The notes: generated from the letters alone by a model not told the origin. A stretch of DNA of 8,991 nt from Armatimonadota bacterium (GCA_023428805.1 JAEYWW010000140.1:1-8991); one strand, 5' to 3'; shown: positions 1 to 4,842, counted from the stretch's first letter. Made by a program: numbers and translations.

Positions 1-724
1 GCTTGAGGGCGCGGGCGGCATCGGCGACGGCCTGGTCCAACTCATCAAGCTCGCCCGTCACAGCACAGCGAACCGCCTGGAACGTGCGGGTCGCGGGATG
101 AATTCTCTTGTCGCGCTTCGCGGCCGGGATCGCCGCCATCACGCAGTCCACCAAGTCCGAAGTGGTGCGGAGCGGCTTGGTCTTGCGCCGCTCCACGATC
201 ACCTGGGCGATCTTGCGCGCCCATCGCTCATCACCGTAGTTCCAGAGGATTTTTTCGATCTCAAATGCGGACATGCGGTTGAGCATCGCGCTGGCAGGCT
301 CCCCACGAGACCGGTCCATGCGCATGTCGAGGGGTCCCTCCTCCCTGAATGTGAACCCCCGGGTCGAATCTTCCAGATGGGCGTTGTTCACGCCCAGGTC
401 GAGCAGAATGCCGTCCGCGCCAATCTCGCGGCCCGCTTCCTTGCAATCCTTCTCGACCCATTCCTTCAACTCACGATAATCGGCGTGGTGGGCGCGAACT
501 TCGACACCCTCTGCTTCTTTCAACCTTTCCTCTGCCCGGGCAAGCATCGCCTGATCCCAGTCGAGCGCGATGAGCAGACCACCGGGCTGGATTCTCTGCG
601 CCATTTTCAAAGAGTGGCCCGCAAGGCCCAAGGTGCCATCCACCGCCACTCCACCGGGCTTCAGCGGAAGCGCCGCCAGCACTTCCTCCACCATCACCGA
701 AACATGGTCAGGCGCGGCTGTCAT
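1..724 (-). CDS. rsmH: 16S rRNA (cytosine(1402)-N4)-methyltransferase RsmH, 3' end cut by window edge
   Basis: RsmH (MraW) is a cytosolic SAM-dependent enzyme that N4-methylates C1402 in the decoding centre of 16S rRNA. I translated the frame from the ATG at 724-722: 241 codons stay open to the window edge, so the C-terminal part (usual length about 300 residues) is missing. Family motifs appear in order: DHVSVMVEEVL near the N-terminus, the SAM-binding VDGTLGLAGHS around residues 30-40, LLIALDWD, then DGILLDLGVNNAHLEDSTRGF, GPLDMRMDRS, NYGDERWARKIA, and HPATRTFQAVR near the cut. The usual DLGVSS reads DLGVNN here. A strong Shine-Dalgarno (GGAGG) lies 6 nt before the ATG. The start overlaps the last 17 nt of mraZ, so the two are very probably co-transcribed and translationally coupled, as expected at the head of a dcw cluster. 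Identification is firm. Confidence 0.97.
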   Translation of the reverse strand, partial: MTAAPDHVSVMVEEVLAALPLKPGGVAVDGTLGLAGHSLKMAQRIQPGGLLIALDWDQAMLARAEERLKEAEGVEVRAHHADYRELKEWVEKDCKEAGREIGADGILLDLGVNNAHLEDSTRGFTFREEGPLDMRMDRSRGEPASAMLNRMSAFEIEKILWNYGDERWARKIAQVIVERRKTKPLRTTSDLVDCVMAAIPAAKRDKRIHPATRTFQAVRCAVTGELDELDQAVADAARALK

Positions 725-1208
725 TGGCTCCCTCCACCATGCGCTTGTAGGCTTCGCGCATCCTCTGCTGTCTCTCATCGCTCTTGGTCGCAGAGATGGC
801 GCGCTGGGCTTCGTAGTCGGCCTTCGGCCAGACGAGAATTCGGTCAATCGCCCCCACCAGCACCACGCGATCTTTGATTCCTGCGGCGTGCCGGAGCTTG
901 GCGGGAATGGTCAGGCGGCCCTGGCTGTCGCAGCTCAGCTTGCGATGAAGGGCTTCGGCCCACATCTGGGCGTATTCTTCACGCCCTTCATTGAGCACCG
1001 GCGACTGCTGGATTTCGAGAAGAATCTGCTTGACGGTCTCGCGCGGGTAGATGACGGCGCAGCCCTCTTTGTCGAGCCCCATGAAGAACGAATCGCCGAG
1101 GTTTTCGCGGTTGTCTTTGCCGATGACGACGCGTCCTTTATCATCGACCGAGGATTCTTCGTTCCCGGACAGGATTCGGTCAACTAAGCAATCGACGTCC
1201 CATGCCAT
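708..1208 (-). CDS. mraZ: Transcriptional regulator MraZ
   Basis: MraZ is a DNA-binding protein of the SpoVT/AbrB fold that controls the dcw promoter, including its own gene, in several bacteria. This 166-residue protein has the two expected half-domains. The first carries DDKGRVVI (residues 22-29), the second DSQGRLTIPAKLR (94-106). It is somewhat longer than the usual 140-150 residues, because about 12 residues precede the point where the family normally begins. In the first repeat the usual proline after the beta strand is glycine (IGKDNR against IPAKLR), while the arginine is kept. The ATG at 1208 is the only plausible start before the first motif. I see no good Shine-Dalgarno ahead of it. 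It overlaps rsmH by 17 nt and lies downstream of phased GTGGAG boxes that are likely its own operator. Confidence 0.95.
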   Translation of the reverse strand: MAWDVDCLVDRILSGNEESSVDDKGRVVIGKDNRENLGDSFFMGLDKEGCAVIYPRETVKQILLEIQQSPVLNEGREEYAQMWAEALHRKLSCDSQGRLTIPAKLRHAAGIKDRVVLVGAIDRILVWPKADYEAQRAISATKSDERQQRMREAYKRMVEGANDSRA

Positions 1209-1329
1209 GGCGACTCTAGGCGTAGGTGGCTGGATTCAAAAGGACCGGCGCCATCCTTGGCTTTCCGGCCCTTAAGCTTTTCCGGACACCCCGCCCGAAA
1301 GGTCTTGCTTTGCCTTGTCCCTGGCCTCG

Positions 1330-1368
1330 CTCCACCTGGCATCCATTATAACTCCACATACCCTCCAC
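1330..1368 (-). promoter_or_regulatory. Four 11-bp-phased GTGGAG boxes, probable MraZ operator
   Basis: On the minus strand the boxes are GTGGAG (1368-1363), GTGGAG (1357-1352), ATGGAT (1346-1341, imperfect) and GTGGAG (1335-1330). Each starts exactly 11 bp from the next, so all face one side of the helix. MraZ in E. coli is known to bind direct TGGGN repeats separated by 5 nt upstream of mraZ. The core, the 5-nt spacer and the position all resemble that arrangement. The boxes straddle the TATAAT, which points to autorepression. Confidence 0.7.
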
Positions 1369-1376
1369 CAATGCAA
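1345..1376 (-). promoter_or_regulatory. Probable mraZ-rsmH promoter
   Basis: On the minus strand, 1350-1345 reads TATAAT, a perfect sigma-70-type -10 element. The -35 is less clear. TTGGTG (1371-1366) leaves a 15-nt spacer and TTGCAT (1376-1371) leaves 20 nt, neither ideal, which is compatible with an activator- or UP-assisted promoter. The predicted transcript start near 1337 gives an mraZ leader of about 130 nt. The -10 lies between two GTGGAG boxes, so bound MraZ would block polymerase. The -10 is seen directly; the rest is inference. Confidence 0.6.
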
Positions 1377-1387
1377 TGGATGGACCG

Positions 1388-1407
1388 ATTTTTTTGCATT
1401 TTTTTGC
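1388..1407 (-). promoter_or_regulatory. Two in-phase A-tracts, UP-element-like
   Basis: A perfect tandem 10-bp repeat (plus strand ATTTTTTTGC twice) gives two A7 tracts one helical turn apart on the mraZ strand. They lie about 40-60 bp upstream of the TATAAT, where an UP element or intrinsic bend would help RNA polymerase alpha subunits bind. This fits the weak -35 sequence. The repeat is seen directly; the promoter role is inferred. Confidence 0.45.
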
Positions 1408-1501
1408 CCTCTTATCAATTAAGTATTTCTTTGTCTACCTATAACTTGCATTCTTGCCGTCGTTGTCTAGCATCACGATATGATTGCCCTTCCTATGCCG
1501 C

Positions 1502-1518
1502 CTCCACAAGTCCTCCAC
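1502..1518 (-). promoter_or_regulatory. Distal pair of GTGGAG boxes, 11-bp spacing
   Basis: CTCCAC on the plus strand at 1502-1507 and 1513-1518 gives two GTGGAG boxes on the minus strand, with the same 11-bp period as the mraZ promoter cluster. The pair lies about 135 bp farther upstream of mraZ and about 145 bp before the start of the plus-strand gene at 1664. It could be an auxiliary MraZ site, for example for looping, or a site acting on the divergent gene. Confidence 0.45.
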
Positions 1519-1663
1519 AACAAGGAATCCATCCCCAAAATCTGTCCGCTCACCGTTTGATGGGCGCAGGCGCAGGCAGAAAATTAGGGCAACTTAGCGA
1601 CCGCTCTAAACTTGCCTGCGAATATCTTGCCCCCCTGCACTGCAGACCAGCATCATCGATCCG

Positions 1664-2221
1664 ATGAAACCTGCTGTTCATTCCATCGTCATCGGCACGT
1701 GCGCGATCGCCGCCCTGCTTGCCATCTTCCCCGCTTCCGCCGCACAAAAGGCGTCCAACCAAAAGCCCACGACATACGATCTCCGCACGGCGCTGGGCAA
1801 AGATCAGGACGCCTATGCGAAAGCCTTCAAGACCAAATTCAAGGAGGAGGTCGAAGAGGTGCCCGACACCGTGGCGGGACGAAGGTACACGCACGCAGAG
1901 CTCGAGTCTCTCCCGATGCGCAAGAACTATTCGTGGACTGCGGAGATTGAGAAATTCGGCACGGTGCACCTGGGCCGAAACAGCAATGACAAGTACGTCA
2001 AATATGTCTCCATCGTGTTTGAAGCCTCTGCAGTCAACACGGGCGCGATCGCGTTGAGCAAGGTGGGAATCCCGTCCAAGGGTGTGAAATTAGAACCAGA
2101 TGAGGATGGCGGCTTTGGCTTTGAGATCAAACAGAACAACAAGACTTGGACTGGCTGGTTCATTCCCAAGCATCCAGATTTGGACGACAAGCCCAATCTG
2201 CAGCTTTGGCCCGAAGACTGA
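1664..2221 (+). CDS. Secreted protein of unknown function
   Basis: I do not recognise this 185-residue protein. Residues 1-26 look like a Sec signal peptide: a short N-region with Lys2 and His6, a hydrophobic core (IVIGTCAIAALLAIF, 8-22) and a signal peptidase I site at PASA-AQ or SAA-QK. The predicted mature protein of about 158 residues is hydrophilic, with a charged helical-looking N-terminal part (KFKEEVEEVPD) and then alternating stretches suggesting beta structure (KYVKYVSIVFEA, GGFGFEIK, KTWTGWF). It ends in an acidic PED. There are no cysteines after the signal peptide, no lipobox and no second membrane segment. It is therefore probably soluble in the periplasm or outside the cell. 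No clear Shine-Dalgarno precedes the ATG. It stands alone, divergent from mraZ, and is followed by a hairpin, so it is probably monocistronic. Confidence 0.75.
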   Translation: MKPAVHSIVIGTCAIAALLAIFPASAAQKASNQKPTTYDLRTALGKDQDAYAKAFKTKFKEEVEEVPDTVAGRRYTHAELESLPMRKNYSWTAEIEKFGTVHLGRNSNDKYVKYVSIVFEASAVNTGAIALSKVGIPSKGVKLEPDEDGGFGFEIKQNNKTWTGWFIPKHPDLDDKPNLQLWPED

Positions 2222-2228
2222 CAGGCTC

Positions 2229-2262
2229 TGTTCGGGCGGGAGGCCGCACTTCCGTCCGAACA
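2229..2262 (+). terminator. Stem-loop after the secreted-protein gene
   Basis: TGTTCGGGCGG (2229-2239) pairs with CCGTCCGAACA (2252-2262) over 11 bp, including one G-U pair, around a 12-nt loop. It starts 8 nt after the TGA. No run of T follows, so it is not a classical intrinsic terminator, but its position suits transcript 3'-end formation. Confidence 0.45.
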
Positions 2263-2311
2263 ACCTTCAGGAATTTGTCCCGCTGAGTTGTGATATGGTT
2301 GGTCAAGAGGA

Positions 2312-3007
2312 ATGACACCCCAGCCGAAGAAGCGCAACCGGGCGGTTCGATTGACTCCGACGGGTTTGGCGCAGCTTGAGAACGCGATAGCGGCCAGATG
2401 GGCGGAGTCGGGCCAGCAGCGCAAATTGACCCGGGAGATCCAGGCCGACTACCTGGGTGTGGCCGAAAAAACGGTCAGCCAAATCCTCTCGTGCAGGGGA
2501 GTTGACCGCTCCACTTTGAAGCATGCTTTTGCACGCTTGAAAATCGACTGGAGCGACAGCTACTGCGAACTGGTGCAGGAGGAGAGCCAGCTTGAGCCAC
2601 CCACAACACCCCATCGCCCTCGATGGCACCGTTGGGTGGCATTCCTGTGTGCAGGCTTCGTCTTGGGCGGGGTGTTCGCGGCTCAACGGCTGAGTTCCAC
2701 GGACATCAACCAGGGACTGCAGCCGCGGCAAATCGATTTCAAGCAGCTCTTGAACAGAGGCACGGACCTCTACAACAGAGGTCGGTACAAAGAATCAGAA
2801 CAACTCCTGACCCGGGCCGCTGGCATCGCCCGAGAATGGCAGGACGCAGGCGACTATGCCAGCGCGCTCCGAATGCTCGGCGACGTCAATCGCGCTCAGG
2901 GTCGATTGACTGCGGCGGAAGGGTATTACCGCAAATCGCTGAAGTACCGCGAGGAATTCTCGGTCCCATCCTCGCAGCCCTCCCTGCATGAGGCTCTCGG
3001 GGTGTAG
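2312..3007 (+). CDS. Membrane-anchored HTH-TPR protein, N-terminal part, ends at an in-frame amber codon
   Basis: This 231-residue segment has three parts. Residues about 10-90 form a basic helical region with an HTH-like core (LTREIQADYLGVAEKTVSQIL, then GVDRSTLKHAFARLKIDW). A single hydrophobic segment at about 108-124 (WVAFLCAGFVLGGVFAA) is preceded by Arg and His residues, so by the positive-inside rule the HTH is cytoplasmic. From about 140 come TPR-like helices (LYNRGRYKESEQLLTRA, LGDVNRAQGRLTAAEGYYRKSL). The layout suggests a membrane-tethered regulator with TPRs on the outer face; ligand and targets are unknown. AAGAGG precedes the ATG by only 1 nt. The frame ends at TAG in the middle of the TPR array, and the next 178 codons in the same frame continue it, so this is probably a truncated or read-through gene rather than a complete protein. 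Confidence 0.75.
   Translation: MTPQPKKRNRAVRLTPTGLAQLENAIAARWAESGQQRKLTREIQADYLGVAEKTVSQILSCRGVDRSTLKHAFARLKIDWSDSYCELVQEESQLEPPTTPHRPRWHRWVAFLCAGFVLGGVFAAQRLSSTDINQGLQPRQIDFKQLLNRGTDLYNRGRYKESEQLLTRAAGIAREWQDAGDYASALRMLGDVNRAQGRLTAAEGYYRKSLKYREEFSVPSSQPSLHEALGV
3005..3007 (+). other. In-frame TAG splitting the HTH-TPR gene
   Basis: The codons from 2312 and from 3008 are in the same frame, separated only by TAG. TPR-like sequence continues straight through: LHEALGV before the stop, then LTQQARYSEAKQHFNIAL. One substitution (for example from CAG, TTG, TGG or GAG) would restore a protein of 410 residues. TAG also ends the FadN-like gene and the NHL gene in this window, so the stop is not obviously reassigned in this genome. 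Confidence 0.8.
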
Positions 3008-3544
3008 TTGACGCAACAGGCCAGATACTCCGAGGCCAAACAGCACTTCAACATTGCTCTGCAGGGATTTGTGGAAGCCAAAGACCCGACCGGCATCGCC
3101 ATGACCCAACGCAACCTCGGAACCGCCTGCTTCATAACAGGCGACCTTGATGCGGCCTCTTCCTGGCTTGCCTCCGCTTTGGCGACCATCGAAAATCAGG
3201 GCAAGCCCGACTTGGAGCACGACATTCAGGCGCGGAATGCGCTGGTCATCTCCGCGCGGGGAGACACAGCCAAAGCCAGAAAGGTGCTCCAGGAGTGCCT
3301 CGCATACTGGAATGAGCAGAATCATCCCCGCTGGCCAGTGGAGACAAAGCTGCAGCTTGCCATCGTGGAGCGCGACGCCAACCGTCTGCCCGAAGCGCGG
3401 AAGCTGCTCGAAGAATGCAGCGCGGCCTTTGCGCGGATCGGTGATCTGGCCAACAAGCAGGAGGCCGATCAACTGCTTGCTCAAATCAAGTTGAAGAGCC
3501 CCTCATCCGGTGGGACGAGAGGCTCTTCAACTGATCGCGAGTGA
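3008..3544 (+). CDS. C-terminal TPR part of the amber-interrupted HTH-TPR protein
   Basis: The 178 codons after the TAG encode roughly four more TPR-like helical pairs: ARYSEAKQHFNIALQGF, TACFITGDLDAASSWLASAL, SARGDTAKARKVLQECLAYW and DANRLPEARKLLEECSAAFARIGD. The tail is polar and Gly/Ser-rich. It has no signal peptide, membrane segment or HTH of its own. As a separate gene it would need to start at the TTG at 3008, immediately after the stop, or at the in-frame ATG at 3101, which would cut off the first TPR. Neither has a convincing ribosome site, so I read it as the second half of the 2312 gene. The predicted product of this half is extracytoplasmic only if fused to the upstream part. Its TGA (3542-3544) ends 2 nt before the convergent rplT stop. 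Confidence 0.6.
   Translation: MTQQARYSEAKQHFNIALQGFVEAKDPTGIAMTQRNLGTACFITGDLDAASSWLASALATIENQGKPDLEHDIQARNALVISARGDTAKARKVLQECLAYWNEQNHPRWPVETKLQLAIVERDANRLPEARKLLEECSAAFARIGDLANKQEADQLLAQIKLKSPSSGGTRGSSTDRE
3491..3530. terminator. Hairpin at the convergent 3' ends of the TPR gene and rplT
   Basis: TTGAAGAGCC plus CTC on the left (3491-3504) pairs with GAG plus GGCTCTTCAA on the right (3517-3530). The 14-bp stem has one C/A mismatch and a 12-nt loop. It lies inside the last codons of the plus-strand TPR frame and downstream of the rplT stop on the minus strand. Only short T-rich sequence follows on the minus side (CTTGATTTG). It is most likely the terminator of the infC-rpmI-rplT operon, possibly bidirectional. 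Confidence 0.6.
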
Positions 3545-3546
3545 AC

Positions 3547-3894
3547 TTACGCCAGCGCTTCTTTGACGAGGGCGCGGAAGGCGTCCATGTCGGCGATGGC
3601 GAGTTCGGAGAGCATCTTGCGGTTGACCTGGATGCCCTTTGAGTTCAGCCCGTGGATCAACTGGCTGTACTTGCAGTCGCACTGGCCGCAGGCGGCGCTG
3701 ATGCGTGCGATCCACTGGCGGCGAAAATCGCGCTTCTTGGCGCGGCGGTCGCGGAATGCGTACTGACCGCTCTTGAGCACCTGCTCATGAGCGTTCTTGA
3801 AGACTTTGCTCTTTCTCTGGAAATAGCCCTTTGCCTTGCCGAGCAGCTTCTTGTGCCGCTTGTGGCGCATCAGGCCTCTTTTAACTCTTGCCAT
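3547..3894 (-). CDS. rplT: 50S ribosomal protein L20
   Basis: L20 binds 23S rRNA early in large-subunit assembly and in several bacteria represses its own operon. The 115-residue sequence is typical in length and very basic at the N-terminus: MARVKRGLMRHKRHKKLLG, then AKGYFQRKSKVFKNA, GQYAFRDRRAKKRDFRRQW and IARISAAC. The C-terminal globular part is also family-like (YSQLIHGLNSKGIQVNRKML, SELAI). The ATG at 3894 has GAGG about 5 nt upstream. It is the last gene of the operon, 77 nt after rpmI, and is followed by a strong hairpin that lies within the convergent TPR frame. Confidence 0.98.
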   Translation of the reverse strand: MARVKRGLMRHKRHKKLLGKAKGYFQRKSKVFKNAHEQVLKSGQYAFRDRRAKKRDFRRQWIARISAACGQCDCKYSQLIHGLNSKGIQVNRKMLSELAIADMDAFRALVKEALA

Positions 3895-3971
3895 TTTTCC
3901 TCGTTATGTTTTTGATCGTGACCGCTTCCCATCCGGTTCTCGGAGGTGGCGGTAGAGGGGTGCCTCTGTGG

Positions 3972-4166
3972 TTACAGGGCGAGCAGGCGACGAACGCGCT
4001 TGCGTTCGGTCTTGCTCAGTTCAGCTTCCTGATCGAGTCGGCGCTTCTGGCCTCCGGACTTGTGGAAGAACATGTGATTGTTGTGCGATTTGCGTCGCAT
4101 GATCTTCCCCGAGCCAGAGATCTTAAACCTCTTCGCCGCCGTCTTGCTGGTCTTCAGCTTTGACAT
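3972..4166 (-). CDS. rpmI: 50S ribosomal protein L35
   Basis: L35 is a small structural protein of the large ribosomal subunit. The 64-residue sequence has the family pattern: MSKLKTSKTAAKRFKISGSG, KIMRRKSHNNH, the lysine/arginine-rich KSGGQKRRL, and SKTERKRVRRLL at the end. Its ATG (4166-4164) lies inside infC, whose stop is at 4125-4123, so the genes overlap by 44 nt in different frames. The start is supported by the conserved N-terminus and by GGAGG (4182-4178), 11 nt upstream inside infC. Translation is therefore likely coupled to IF3 synthesis. Confidence 0.97.
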   Translation of the reverse strand: MSKLKTSKTAAKRFKISGSGKIMRRKSHNNHMFFHKSGGQKRRLDQEAELSKTERKRVRRLLAL

Positions 4167-4713
4167 TCTTCTTTGGTCCTCCCGCAGGCTTCGGATTGAT
4201 GAGCAGCACCATCTCGCGTCCGTTCAGGATCGGGTCGCGGTCGGGCTTGCCGAGATCGGCGAGTCTTTCCGCGATGATCAGCAGCTTGCCTTTCCCGACT
4301 TCGGGATGGGCGAGCTCGCGCTGTCTGAACCGGCACACCAGGCGCACTTTGTCTCCCTCTCCGAGAAACTTGATTGCCTTCTTGACGATGACCTGCAGAT
4401 CGTGCTCCGCAGTTCCGGGCCGCATAGTTATACCCTTGACTTCTTGGGTTTTCTTCTTGTTTTCCTTCTTCAGCTTCTCCTGCTCGTACTTCCAGCGTCC
4501 AAAATTGATGATTCGGACGACCGGCGGCTGGGCCTTTTCGGCTACGAGCACGAGGTCAAGTTCCTGGTCCTTGGCGGCATTGAGTGCCTCACGACAGGTC
4601 ATGACCCCCAACTGCTTCCCTTCAGGATCGACGACGCGGACTTCTGGAAAACGCAGAAGCCGTTCGTTGATGTCCGGTGGCGCGGGACGCCCGCGCGGCT
4701 GCCTTGGCCTTAT
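4123..4713 (-). CDS. infC: Translation initiation factor IF-3, probable AUA start
   Basis: IF3 binds the 30S subunit, prevents premature 50S joining and rejects wrong start codons. From 4713 it encodes 196 residues, normal for the family. The N-domain reads DINERLLRFPEVRVVD, then GKQLGVMTCREALNAAKDQELDLVLV and PPVVRIINFGRWKYEQEK. The C-domain has VKGITMRPGTAEHDLQV, KAIKFLGEGDKVRLVCRFR, ELAHPEVGKGKL and the MVLLINPKP end. An in-frame TGA lies at 4722-4720, and between it and the conserved N-terminus there is no ATG, GTG or TTG. The first such codon, TTG 4611, would remove the conserved N-terminal segment. The AUA at 4713-4711 has the GAGGUGA element upstream at suitable distance; CUG 4719 is too close to it. 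A rare start would fit the known IF3 autoregulation seen with AUU in E. coli. The gene call is firm, the start is inferred. Confidence 0.93.
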   Translation of the reverse strand: MRPRQPRGRPAPPDINERLLRFPEVRVVDPEGKQLGVMTCREALNAAKDQELDLVLVAEKAQPPVVRIINFGRWKYEQEKLKKENKKKTQEVKGITMRPGTAEHDLQVIVKKAIKFLGEGDKVRLVCRFRQRELAHPEVGKGKLLIIAERLADLGKPDRDPILNGREMVLLINPKPAGGPKKNVKAEDQQDGGEEV

Positions 4714-4745
4714 AGCCAGTCACCTCGACGAAAATTGATTCGCAT
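4710..4745 (-). other. Possible 11-codon leader ORF overlapping the infC start
   Basis: ATG at 4745-4743 opens a short frame (MRINFRRGDWL) ending with TAA at 4712-4710. The TAA overlaps the proposed AUA start as AUAA, the same geometry as coupled ATGA junctions. There is no clear Shine-Dalgarno before its ATG, so expression is doubtful. Confidence 0.2.
4720..4726 (-). promoter_or_regulatory. Shine-Dalgarno that decides the infC start
   Basis: GAGGTGA on the minus strand matches the 16S anti-Shine-Dalgarno over seven bases. It puts AUA (4713-4711) 9 nt after GAGG, while CUG (4719-4717) is only 3 nt away. It also contains the in-frame TGA that excludes any longer infC start. Confidence 0.65.
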
Positions 4746-4842
4746 AGACAATGGTCTTGAATGATACCTAATAGGCCGGAAAACGCCATCTTCTCCTGAA
4801 CTTCACCGTAAAGGTATCCTCCACCCCGGTTCGGCGGAATCT
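4746..4842. promoter_or_regulatory. Divergent intergenic region between infC and the fadN-like gene
   Basis: This stretch must hold promoters for infC (minus) and the beta-oxidation operon (plus), unless one is transcribed from elsewhere. I could not assign a convincing -35/-10 pair in either direction. A 7-bp inverted repeat (GATACCT near 4763-4769 and AGGTATC near 4812-4818) is present and could be an operator, but it is short. Confidence 0.35.

Larger units (their letters stand above)
1209..1663. other. Non-coding control region between mraZ and the divergent secreted-protein gene
   Basis: I find no credible gene in these 455 bases. The open frames here have unnatural composition and only overlap flanking genes. 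On the mraZ strand, moving away from mraZ, the region holds a leader of about 130 nt, the TATAAT and phased GTGGAG boxes (1330-1368), two A-tracts (1388-1407), an AT-rich stretch (about 1410-1490), and a distal pair of GTGGAG boxes (1502-1518). The part nearest the plus-strand gene (1550-1663) has a short GGCGCA tandem repeat near 1563-1574 and a 7-bp inverted repeat CGCAGGC/GCCTGCG spanning roughly 1570-1621. I could not identify a convincing plus-strand promoter. Confidence 0.75.

Noticed and set aside
732..737. A GTGGAG hexamer (minus strand) just before rsmH, as a further MraZ box
   Set aside because: It is part of the rsmH Shine-Dalgarno and has no partner 11 bp away. Single copies of this hexamer also occur elsewhere, for example at 4819-4824.
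98..1187. Plus-strand open frames of 259 and 205 codons across rsmH and mraZ
   Set aside because: They oppose two genes whose minus-strand translations show clear RsmH and MraZ motifs; the plus-strand products resemble nothing.
1257..1969. Open frames of 136 (plus) and 139 (minus) codons around the mraZ upstream region
   Set aside because: The plus frame spans the AT-rich control region with poly-Phe-like tracts. The minus frame is antisense to the signal-peptide gene. Neither has a coding-like composition or a ribosome site.
3895..3971. L20-binding autoregulatory structure in the rpmI-rplT gap
   Set aside because: I could only find very short stems (GAGG/CCTC, CCGC/GCGG) and no convincing pseudoknot, so it is not listed as a feature.
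4078..4764. A 228-codon plus-strand frame across infC and rpmI
   Set aside because: It is antisense to conserved IF3 and L35 and has a hydrophobic, low-complexity translation with no family resemblance.
4735..4774. A plus-strand promoter (TTGATT with TAATAG or TGATAC) for the fadN-like operon
   Set aside because: No pair of hexamers has acceptable spacing; TTGATT to TGATAC leaves 21 nt, and TAATAG has no matching -35.
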